A stretch of DNA of 64,000 bases, from assembly GCA_003550325.1 (NCBI GenBank), contig QKWP01000763.1, forward strand, positions 162,404 through 226,403, in the 5' to 3' direction. This DNA is from Gigaspora rosea. Its lineage: Eukaryota; Glomeromycota; Glomeromycetes; Diversisporales; Gigasporaceae. Of the stretch, positions 35,530-45,170 are shown piece by piece (the first letter of the stretch is position 1; the number at the start of each line of letters is the position of its first letter). Position numbers and translations under genes: made by a program. The notes beneath the pieces are model-generated. The model searched no databases. It was not told the DNA's origin and worked only from the letters and a program-made list of their open reading frames with translations.

Positions 35530-36442
35530 NNNNNNNNNNNNNNNNNNNNNNNNNNNNNNNNNNNNNNNNNNNNNNNNNNNNNNNNNNNNNNNNNNNNNNN
35601 NNNNNNNNNNNNNNNNNNNNNNNNNNNNNNNNNNNNNNNNNNNNNNNNNNNNNNNNNNNNNNNNNNNNNNNNNNNNNNNNNNNNNNNNNNNNNNNNNNNN
35701 NNNNNNNNNNNNNNNNNNNNNNNNNNNNNNNNNNNNNNNNNNNNNNNNNNNNNNNNNNNNNNNNNNNNNNNNNNNNNNNNNNNNNNNNNNNNNNNNNNNN
35801 NNNNNNNNNNNNNNNNNNNNNNNNNNNNNNNNNNNNNNNNNNNNNNNNNNNNNNNNNNNNNNNNNNNNNNNNNNNNNNNNNNNNNNNNNNNNNNNNNNNN
35901 NNNNNNNNNNNNNNNNNNNNNNNNNNNNNNNNNNNNNNNNNNNNNNNNNNNNNNNNNNNNNNNNNNNNNNNNNNNNNNNNNNNNNNNNNNNNNNNNNNNN
36001 NNNNNNNNNNNNNNNNNNNNNNNNNNNNNNNNNNNNNNNNNNNNNNNNNNNNNNNNNNNNNNNNNNNNNNNNNNNNNNNNNNNNNNNNNNNNNNNNNNNN
36101 NNNNNNNNNNNNNNNNNNNNNNNNNNNNNNNNNNNNNNNNNNNNNNNNNNNNNNNNNNNNNNNNNNNNNNNNNNNNNNNNNNNNNNNNNNNNNNNNNNNN
36201 NNNNNNNNNNNNNNNNNNNNNNNNNNNNNNNNNNNNNNNNNNNNNNNNNNNNNNNNNNNNNNNNNNNNNNNNNNNNNNNNNNNNNNNNNNNNNNNNNNNN
36301 NNNNNNNNNNNNNNNNNNNNNNNNNNNNNNNNNNNNNNNNNNNNNNNNNNNNNNNNNNNNNNNNNNNNNNNNNNNNNNNNNNNNNNNNNNNNNNNNNNNN
36401 NNNNNNNNNNNNNNNNNNNNNNNNNNNNNNNNNNNNNNNNNN
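35530..36442. other. Assembly gap (913 N)
   Basis: Run of N. Long open frames that cross it are artefacts. Just right of it (36443-36520) the sequence resumes with TTTGCAAGAA motifs like those at 1000-1200, so unresolved repeats are the likely reason for the gap. Confidence 0.99.
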
Positions 36443-37260
36443 GAACTTTGCAAGAAAACAACTTGACTTTACAAGAACACCAATTCTGCACTTTGCAAGA
36501 AGTCACGAATATGAGCAAATATAGTTGAATATAGGCGAATATAAGCAAATATAATAGTTTATTTTTTTTGTTTTTGTTTTTTTATTTTTTTCAGGTTTTT
36601 TTTTTGTTTTTTGTTTGTTTTTTTTATACTTATTAGGAAGTTGCGAATATGAGTAAATATTAGTGAATATAAACGAATATGATAGTTAAACAAAGAAGAA
36701 GAGAAATAATAGCTAACTATAGGGTAAGAAAAATAAGCGTATAGAGCTAGAATTATACGACGAAGTATGAAAGTAGTTTAAAATATTACTATTTTTTCAT
36801 TTTCGTTTTTTTTGGGTTTATTTTTTTTTGACATTTTTTATATTTTAGGAAGTAGCGAATATAAGAGAATATAAGCGAATATTATAGTTAAAACAAAGAA
36901 GAAAAGAAATAATAGCTAACTGCAGGGTGAAAAAAATAAGTGTATAGAGCTAGCATTATGCAATGAAGTGCGAAAGGGTTCAAAATATTACTAATTTTTC
37001 ATTTTTGTTTTTTTTTCATTATTTTTTTCGGGTTTAGTTTTTTTTGTTTTTATTTTTTTTTGTTATTTTTTTTTATTTTTTTTGTAAAAAATGTATAATA
37101 ATATATAATAAAATATATAATATTGATTAAAAATATATATTTATTTAAAATATAATATATAATAATAATAATAACTAAAAATAAATAAAAAATATAAAAT
37201 ATAAAATTTTATATTAAATTGTGAAACTTTGCGAAAACTTGCGAAAACCTGTAAAATGTT
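36443..37260. repeat. Dispersed AT-rich repeat, copy B, with internal tandem duplication
   Basis: Matches copy A at 1000-1720 in block order: TTTGCAAGAA motifs, AATAATAGCTAACT.CAGGG, then poly(AT). Here a unit of about 210 bp (GCGAATAT..., AATAATAGCTAACT, TGTATAGAGCTAG) occurs twice, at about 36640 and 36850. Confidence 0.5.
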
Positions 37261-37776
37261 TAAAAATAATAGTATTAATTAGCTGATTATTACTGATTAC
37301 TATTTTATCGATAGTCCTTGTCATGGGGTATTTAAATGCGCATTGTTGCGATTTATTTCTGATGTAATATTGCGTAATTTTTTACATATGTATTTTGTAA
37401 TATTCCGTAATTGAAAATTGCAAAATATTTCACATCGATTTGTAATTCTTGCGCAAGTTTTTGGACCGTAATAACTTACGTAAGATTACATTTATATAAT
37501 TCACTGATGTATGTGCATGTGATGTAAATAATTGTGTAATTCATGTCATTTTTAATTTTTCACTATGTGAAAAATTGCATCACACCGGGTACACATGTCG
37601 CAAAAATACGGTAAATTTCAGCCAATTTTAAATTTACGTAATTTGGCCAATAAAAATAGCTCGCGATATCATTGTATATGAACTCATATTCAGATGATTT
37701 GACCGATAACATTTTGGCTTGTAATTGACCAATCAAACCGCAAGTTCAACTTTATTGTTACGTGGTAATTTCATTA

Positions 37777-37928
37777 GGGCAGTGTCATTAATCACCTGAT
37801 TATTTTTTATCAGAGGCCTACCCCCCCTCCCTCTTCCTCAATATATAAATAGTCAGGTTCTTATATATAATTTCAACTTTTTTTACCCCCTCCCCCCCTA
37901 AAAAATCACCTGATTTTTGTTACTCCCC
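37777..37928. mobile_element. Harbinger-like MITE, copy 3
   Basis: 152 bp, ends GGGCAGTGTCATTAATCACC and complement GGGGAGTAACAAAAATCAGG, TTA duplications at 37774-37776 and 37929-37931. The inner part is strongly similar to copy 1 (275-422), including ATCAGAGGCCTA and CAGGTTCTTATATATAATTT. Confidence 0.65.
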
Positions 37929-38497
37929 TTATTTGATTGGTTAACAATACTTTTTTGCTTGAAAATAACTCAAATAATTCCAAATTTTTAAATTTTTTAT
38001 CCAAATTTTGCCCAAATATTTCTTGATACCCAAATTAATTTTTGCAATTTGATATCCAAATTTTTGACAGTCCCTGTACTTGGGGTACAAATCAATATTT
38101 CATTATATGAATTGTAAGATACCCGGGTACCTGATACTGCATTTTACGGTACTATGTTCTTTTCAGAACTTTTCGGGACCTTTGTTCTTTATGATGTCAT
38201 ATCGGCATGTTTGGTTTTTAGGTCACAAAATTATACTATAGTACCCCAAAATTTATTAGATCAAGCACTGATTACGCCCTATTTTAATATCATGTAGTAT
38301 GAAAATCATTTAAATAACACCTCAAAAATATTTATTTACTAAAAAAAATTTAAGTAAACACGTTGGAACCCATCGTTCAAAGCCTCAACTCATTGTCTTT
38401 TTGACCAATAGGTATATAGTATAGTAGAATTTACTATTATATAAGTTTTATTTTATATATTAACTATTTAAAATAGCTAGTTATATCTAATTCAATT

Positions 38498-38845
38498 AGT
38501 ACTTCAAAATTTACTTGTTCTCTTTGTACATGTTCACGATCTTACAAGACTCAACGTGGTCTTAAACATTATGAAACAATAAAACATAAGGACCATAATA
38601 TACTGTCTTTGCATATATATTGCCACTACCTAACTATGAGCTTGATCATATTAAAAAAGCTATGATATGAGAAATTTAGAAGCATCTAAAAAACCATTAT
38701 TACACCATTGGAAATCAAGTATTTAGCAGTAAGAATGCCTTTGTAGAAATATTTGGTAAATATCTTACATGATATTCTCTATGTGGTAATTTTTATCAAT
38801 GTTGTTTTAGTGAAGACAATTCATATACAAATATATATCTTTATT
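38498..38845 (+). pseudogene. C2H2 zinc-finger gene fragment
   Basis: The frame begins FTCSLCTCSRSYKTQRGLKH followed by YETIKH, a C2H2-like finger. It continues through DHIKKAM, KHLKNHYYTIGNQVFSSKNAFV and FGKYL with in-frame stops (TGA, TAG, TGA). I associate this order (finger, then a helical KNH...FVEIFGKY segment) with an abundant family of zinc-finger proteins in Rhizophagus genomes; that is recognition, not a search result. A broken copy, with nothing downstream that continues it. Confidence 0.5.
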
Positions 38846-39269
38846 AATAATACTATGATTATTCAAGTTAGATCTTTTCAGTGCTTTTATATATACTAAT
38901 ATTAGTTTGCTTTTAATATTAAAAAGTTTAAACAGTAGTCATATTTTTATATAGTAAAATATACTATGTATTTTAGTATACTTGTAGTATACTTGTAAGT
39001 AATAATTCGTTTTATGAAATTCGACTATAAAAATTGATTTATATTTGGACCCCAAAATTTTGGGGTTACTCAAATATGATAAACCAAACACGCTAATATG
39101 TTATTTACATTTTGTCAACCGATTCTCAATCGGTCGTAATTAAGCTTTACTCAACTAGTTACCCGAAATTTATTAGGTTTGAGTCGGTTAACCAATTATA
39201 GCCCAACCAGTTCAAATCACTATACTAGACTTTTTATATAGATTTAATAGTTTAATCATAAAGCTAATA
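38846..39269. other. AT-rich spacer
   Basis: No gene seen. It contains a short perfect palindrome CCCCAAAATTTTGGGG near 39050. Confidence 0.4.
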
Positions 39270-39640
39270 AGGGTAGGGTAAATATAGATCATTTTTAATA
39301 GTGATCACGTTGTGATCATATGAAATCAGGTGATTAACCAATCATGATTGTAAACAATATAGATTCAACCAATCAGAATTAATCATTTTTGTATAACTAG
39401 AAAAAATTTGAGCCAATTTAGAAAAACTTTACGACATATAGAAAGTATAATTTTTTCAAATACTATATTTATTAAAATTTTACTATTATAAAAAGAGTAT
39501 TTTGTACTACATATTATAAAATTTTTGGCTAACTGTAAAAAGTTTTATTTGTAGCACATTTTTATTTCCTATATAAATCTCATTGTACCACTAAAATCAT
39601 ATAATAAATGATCTACGTTTACCCTACTCTTAAATTTATA
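39270..39640. mobile_element. MITE-like repeat with GTAGGGTAAA ends
   Basis: Inverted ends GTAGGGTAAATATAGATCAT and complement GTAGGGTAAACGTAGATCAT. The interior resembles 2255-2545. No target duplication was seen. The stretch 39641-40255 that follows is AT-rich without a gene. Confidence 0.5.
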
Positions 39641-40255
39641 AAAACTTTTTTTTTAGTTTATTTTATTTTAAAAAAATTATAAAAGTTTAAAAATTTTATA
39701 GTTAAAAGTTGATAGCTTTTCGTGATGGCAACTGTAAAAAAATAGAAGCCATTTAATGTCCAAAAGATTAATTTTTTATTTTTTAATATTTAGCCAATAA
39801 GTATTAGTTTTATTGTTTGATTGTTTTTTATGTTATATCTAATCTAGCCAATTAGAATTCAGAATTTGTTAACACATGGATATCAGGTACAGTATAACTT
39901 CACAATAGTTACATTCACATTAGTCACAGTCTTATTATAGTCACCTCAATTTTTCTATTTAACTATATATACTATATATAAATTCTTGTTTGCTTTAGTC
40001 ACAATCTTGCAATAGGCACATAGAATGTTTGATTTTGACATGTGGGTTATACTGTATACTATTGCTCTACCTGTGAGTATTCTTCGGACAATAAAATATA
40101 TATTTAAAAATTTTATAATATTTTTTTATACTTATACAATAACAACTAGGTTCTGAGTGTCTTTTAACCTTAATATATTAGTGTATTAGCATAATTGGAT
40201 AAATTAACCAATCATGATCAAAAATTATTAAAAAAATTTTTACAAAAATTTATTA

Positions 40256-40405
40256 TAGAGCGAATTTTCACAAAAATGGCCTTTTTAACCAGCTTTGTAT
40301 TTATAATTAAATATGTAGAATATTATAAAATTTATGTATTTAATTATATGTCAAAAGTAGGTTAAAAAGGCCATTTTTTGAAAAATAGCTTCTGAATTTA
40401 CTCTT
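40256..40405. repeat. Foldback repeat
   Basis: Arms around AAAATGGCCTTTTTAACC and GGTTAAAAAGGCCATTTT, extending outward to GAGCGAATT / GAATTTACTC with a few mismatches. About 150 bp, non-coding. Confidence 0.55.
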
Positions 40406-40479
40406 GATAGTTACCAACCTATCTAACAATGCCCAACCTATTTTAAATGCCTGAGTATTTTAACAAATAGTAAAAGTAC

Positions 40480-40706
40480 ATTTTCCTACAGTTTAGCATA
40501 GCTCTTTTATTGATCCATACATTGATTGGCTAATTTGGTATAGCATTCAGAGGTGCCTTTAGCAAATCCAGATTGTAATCCAAAAAAGCTCTTTTGTTAG
40601 TTGTAACAAGTGCTTCATTTGTTAGTTTTTCAACATCACTTAGAAGCAAATTTTCATATAATAGTTTATTGAAAAAAGGCTGATCTGCTAATATGATATG
40701 TTACAA
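40480..40706 (-). pseudogene. Unrecognised coding remnant
   Basis: Minus-strand frame of about 73 codons with a single TAG. It begins after a plausible 3-prime splice site (TATTAG before 40706) with QPFFNKLLYENLLLSD and ends with INKRAMLNCRKMY. Codon use and residue mix look protein-like. No family recognised. Probably one exon of a dead gene. Confidence 0.35.
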
Positions 40707-40804
40707 GAAACAATTAATTTATTTGCACAGCCTTAAATTATTTCCATTAATAGGGGACATCTAAAGCAGAGTTTCTTATAACATATATTTTAGCAAATTA
40801 ACTT

Positions 40805-40990
40805 TAAGGTTAGGGTTATAATAGATTAAAGTTAGAGGTAGTTAAATATAAGCAAAATTGCCTTTCTAATATTTTTAATTAATTTACCTAGATAGGTTTA
40901 AACTACCGTTTTTTGTATTTTTAAGGTTTTTGTTTTCTGCTGTTTCAAAGATCATCAAATTTCTATAATTTTGATTGGTCTCATGTCACG
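40805..40990. repeat. Telomere-like dispersed block, copy 2
   Basis: Starts AAGGTTAGGGTTATAATAG and runs through AAAATTGCCTTTCTAATATT, AGGTTTAAACTACCG and TTTTTGTATTTTTAAGG. The same order of phrases is found at 2025-2200, 51785-51990 and 53800-54020. Confidence 0.5.
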
Positions 40991-41073
40991 TGATTGCCTG
41001 CTCTAGATGACAGGGACACAGAAAAATTTGGATCCCAAATTGCTTGGGTATTAACTAATATTTGGATAAAATT

Positions 41074-44000
41074 AGCATGAGGGAAATTTATTTTTATTGG
41101 TTACATGACGATCATATGACGATCATCCGTCATTCAGAAATAGCCAATCAAATTATAATAGATTTACAAAAAATGCGACTTTTGAAGAAATATTGCACAT
41201 ATGATACAATAGTGACGCATCGAATTGACTTAACGTTGTTCAAACTACAAGTTTTTAAGTATTTTTTATTGCGTTTGAAAACTTGAGATCGAATGAGATC
41301 GAATGTTTGGCCAAGTTTTCATAATACTAATTTTTCTCTTTTTTTTTACATTTACCAACCATTAACAGCATTAAGTGCCATTAAAAAAGCGTTGGATTTC
41401 TCTATTTTCACTTCTTCCGCTACATCGTCGTCCTGTTCAGATTCCTGTTCTTCTTTTTCTTGCTCTCGTTCTCGTTTTTCTTCGTTGGTAAGTGTGTTAG
41501 GTCCTTTTTTTAAACGTTTTATGAAACTTTCAACGTTATAGTAAATGCCTTTCTTAAAATATTCTTTACAATGGCGGCAGCAATATTCCATTCTTGCATA
41601 ACAGCTATGATGATAGCCGTGCCCACAAACCAGGACTTCACCATCATTTAAAGGCTTATGGCAGTCATCACACATGTTAGGTTCGGGTGGAAAGTTTGAA
41701 CTATATCCTGTAATTAGGGTTTATTGTAATAAATACGTTTTTTTTTTAAAAAAAAAAAGTTATTTAGTTTATTTTTTAATTTCAAATATTTTTATTGATC
41801 TTATATGAATTTAATTTATTCTACCTGTAGGTAAACATTTGGTGTCTACGACTTCGTTCATAGTAGCTAAATAGTATTCAGATTTTTTTTTTTGATGGAT
41901 TTTGCTTTTCCCACGATTTTTAAAAATTTCTTGTAAATGATTAAGAAGAAAAAGCCCAGTTTTTTCAGTTAAAAAATTCAATTGTGATGGCGTATAAGGA
42001 TATCGTTTTGTTTTAATAAAAGCGTCCCGCAAGTTTTCATTATCTTGCATATCTAAATTGTAAATTTAGTTAGTGTTTTAAATAAATAAATTATTGAAAT
42101 GCATACCAATTACATAAGCTTGTTTTATAATATTTTCTGCTGTAAAATTCTTAGAAGTTTGTGCACGAATTTTGCTGTGAAAATTCTCGACATAATATTC
42201 ATTGAAATTTACTAAAGAAAGTTTAAATGCTTCAAAAAATGGATGGTTAGTATCTTGCCAATAAAATATATCAGATAAAAATGCAAGCGGCGCTTTGTTA
42301 TAATTATGTCGTCGCCATCGTAACATAAACGTCCAAATTCGAAATATCGTTTCCAAATATTCATTAAATGAGCCAGATCGAAAAAGAACTGCATATATTT
42401 CTAGCACAGCTGGAACCAAATTATCCAAGATATCAAAAAGCGTGCAGTATTCAATATCTTTGCAATTTGACCCAAATTTTGCCATAATTTTTTCTTTAAC
42501 TTTACACCACCCACCATGTGCTAACTCTAATAGTAAGTTAATTCGCCACGGTTTCGGAGTTTTAGCCAATTTTTTTTTTTGCCGAAAACAAAATGAAATA
42601 ATTTTTTAAAAAAAGAATAATGCACAATTACGGTTTGCTCTCTACTATTCAAAGAAACGTGCAATGGCCCTAATAGAGGAATAAATGAACTGATTTCAGA
42701 AGGAATATTAAAAGAAGAATTATTTAAATTCATAATTGCTTTACGAATAAAAAGCTGGCCTGGCCAGTCTGCTACAATAGGTGCTACATGATTATCTAAA
42801 TGCTGTGTATCCTTATTAATTTTTAATATCATTTGAAGTGCGTTAATGTAATCATACATCGAATGTAAACCTTGCTCTTGGAACCCAATTAGTCGAATAT
42901 TTTTAGTAGATCGTTCCTCCTTTCGTTCATTTATTGCATCGTCGTAAACATGAACTGTTAATAATTCAATTTTATTAAAATCAAATTTTAAATCCCCAGA
43001 TGCAATCCATTGTAATCTTCGTGTTCCATATGAAATATCAAAGATTCCACTATACTGATGTAATAATCTAAAACAAATATTGCTTGCATCAATATTCTGT
43101 GGATTGTGAATATTTACATTATTAAAAATAAGAGGAATTGGTGCACATAATTTTACGGGTTTGCAAATAAATGTTGCCAAATGTGAGGCTGTCGATAATG
43201 TTGTTGCATTAGGACGTCTTTCTTCATGTATGTTATGATAGTCGTCCAGATTATAAACAAATAAAATATTATTCTAAAAAAAAATTTATTTAATATATAT
43301 ATATAACAATAACAATATAAATTATTAAATTATATAAAAAAATAATTACATTGTTTGTAAAAAATTTTCGAATATTTTGATAATGATCTTGAACAAGTTT
43401 TTTTTTGTAATTATTGATTGTTTTACTACAAACCGTAACACCCAAATTATGTAATGTATCAATTGCAGCAGATGATATTCCAGATGCTGAGAGATACAAA
43501 CCAACCTCTAATTCAAAACTATTAACAAACATATTTCGTATATTAGCCATCATATAACAAAAACTAACTACTGTTTTTTTTGCTTCTATTTTTTTGTACG
43601 CAGATCTTTCATTGGGAATTAAAGCCTTAACCATTTGATCAAAAAACCCATGCAAACGAGCATCAGCATTTTCTATCATTAATTGAAAACGAACGGGGCT
43701 AAGTTCAATAAAACCGGGTCTATCCCGTTGCAATTGATAAAGAACTTTCGTTAGGATTTGAACCTGATCTGCAAATATGAGACCATTGTTGGAAGAAGAC
43801 TTTTGGGTATTACAATATGCGACTGGTTTATCATTAACGTTCATTTCTTTTATTTCAACCAGGGGTTTTTTTTTGTTTGTATTACGATCGGGTTCTACTA
43901 TATCTAAATAGTGACTATAGCATATTTCTTGCCCGATTTTTAGATCACCATATTGTTCTAATGTTCCTTTATTTTGTGCTTTATTATATGCAATAGAAGT

Positions 44001-44458
44001 AATTTTTCGAAAAAGAGTAGAATTTCTATTACAATTTTGTATAGAACAGGGACCTTTATTTTTTTTCATAATAAAAATAAGTTGGATGCCAAAAAAAAAC
44101 ACGAAAGACAAGTAATAACAAAAGCACAAACATATACATAAAAATTTTTTTTTTAAAAAAAAAAAAAAAAAAGAATTATACTTTTTAATAATAACGATTA
44201 GTACCATAAAATGCCATATTGAGGAGGGTTATTATATGGAGTAAGTATTATCGTATTTTTGTATTTCGTTCTTCCATATTCTTGCTAATACCGGTAAAAA
44301 CTGAAAATACCGCATCTGATGACCTTAAAATGCACCCGGTACAAATCAAGATACCTTACGGCGTTTTGCGATTTAATGATATTGGCCAATCAGAATAAGC
44401 CGTCGATCATTGACAATCCTCGTGATTACAGCCAATCAAAATAAATTTCCCTCATGCT
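41074..44458 (-). mobile_element. DNA transposon encoding a RING-H2 DDE-type transposase
   Basis: 3385 bp. Terminal inverted repeats begin AGCATGAGGGAAATTTAT and match for about 27 bp, then more loosely to 40 bp. A perfect 9-bp target duplication GATAAAATT flanks it (41065-41073 and 44459-44467). It contains a single four-exon gene on the minus strand that fills most of the element. The 9-bp duplication is shared with Mutator-like elements, but the terminal sequence and the encoded protein do not look like a standard MULE to me. The superfamily is left open. Confidence 0.85.
41352..44069 (-). CDS. THAP-like/DDE/RING-H2 transposase-like protein
   Basis: Four exons on the minus strand: 43350-44069, 42107-43273, 41825-42052, 41352-41707, with GT-AG introns and matching phases, giving about 823 aa. 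Residues 1-60: C-x4-C-x36-C-x2-H, the spacing of a THAP zinc finger. Core: a hydrophobic strand ending YNLDDYHN (D250/D251), then APIVADWPGQ (D409), then NEYYVENFHS (E603), a candidate DDE triad with a long helical insertion, as in hAT- or KDZ-like enzymes. C-terminus (about 718-752): C-x2-C-x11-C-x-H-x2-H-x2-C-x7-C-x2-C, a textbook RING-H2 pattern, then an acidic tail. One lesion: an 11-A run (42571-42581 region) where 12 A would keep frame. Likely transposase, nuclear. RING may give ubiquitin-ligase or structural function. Confidence 0.75.
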
Positions 44459-44859
44459 GATAAAATTTGGATAAAATTTAAATATTTGGAATTACTTGGA
44501 ATATAAATTATTAAATTTCAATTCCAAAACTTCCCAGCAGACACGCACCACAATTCCTAAAGCTTCTGACCAGACTTTATCTAAAATTTTGGGCCCACGA
44601 TTTTCTGGGTTCCCAAAATACTTTATTTTTATTGGTTAGATCACATGAAACCCGAAAATTCATCAAAAATTTGGATGGGCCAAAATTTGGAAATTTTTGA
44701 ATCCAAAATTTTCCGTGTCCCTGTCAACAAATATCACATCAGTCACATGCAATAAATTGATTGGTCGATTATACAAATTTGTGTTTACATATCAAAAATA
44801 TACATTTCTCAAATTATCACATGAAGATCCCGAAATCGTCAAAATCCGCCCATATGTTA

Positions 44860-44910
44860 TTCGAAATAACGCCCACGCCCACGCCCGTTATTTCGCGAAA
44901 ATACGGTATT
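44860..44910. repeat. TACCGTA-family hairpin end
   Basis: CGAAATAACG, a CCCACGCCCACGCC loop, and CGTTATTTCG, followed by CGAAAATACGGTA. It resembles the termini of the MITE at 50546-50726 and the single end near 48900. Probably one surviving end. Confidence 0.4.
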
Positions 44911-45170
44911 CAATGTTAAAGAAATTTACTTAGTAATTTTAAAAATCACTATTAAAATTACGCAAAAGTTGAATGATCCTGTGATTGATTTTGGTCTTGT
45001 TAGAATCGTCTCATTGAGACTAAAATTTTGATAGTTAAATCATTCAAAATGGACCAGTGTTCAAAAGTTATTATCAATTCCAGAAATTGGAGCAGATACA
45101 CGAGCAGAGATATTATATTAATCGTATTATTATCAATATTTATTAGATTATATATAGTAATATTATGATT

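Larger units (their letters stand above)
35031..37613. mobile_element. Nested element with TTACCGTATT ends
   Basis: Left end TTACCGTATTTCTGCGACAT and complement of right end TTACCGTATTTTTGCGACAT match over about 33 bp, continuing to GTGTAC.CGG.GTGAT. It lies wholly inside the CAGGGAC element and contains the assembly gap. Similar TACCGTA ends recur near 44900, 48900 and 50546. Confidence 0.55.
34779..38076. mobile_element. 3.3 kb hAT-type element spanning the assembly gap
   Basis: Ends CAGGGACTATCAAAAATT and the complement CAGGGACTGTCAAAAATT, with flanks TACCTGGG (34771-34778) and TACTTGGG (38077-38084), 7 of 8 identical. Subterminal CCAAATTTTTCC motifs repeat on both sides. The 913-N gap (35530-36442) hides the middle, so a transposase gene cannot be excluded. 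Inner repeats: TACCGTA-type inverted ends at 35031 and 37613, the dispersed repeat copy at 36443-37260, and a Harbinger-like MITE at 37777. Confidence 0.7.
41011..44723. mobile_element. Second CAGGGAC-ended inverted-repeat element (host of the RING transposon)
   Basis: Ends CAGGGACACAGAAAAATTTG and complement CAGGGACACGGAAAATTTTG are related to those of 34779-38076. No 8-bp duplication is visible (CTAGATGA versus TCAACAAA), so one end may be recombined or the flanks decayed. The 41074-44458 transposon has inserted close to its left end. Confidence 0.6.

Noticed and set aside
35454-36548. Long open frames of more than 300 codons
   Set aside because: They consist of N from the assembly gap.
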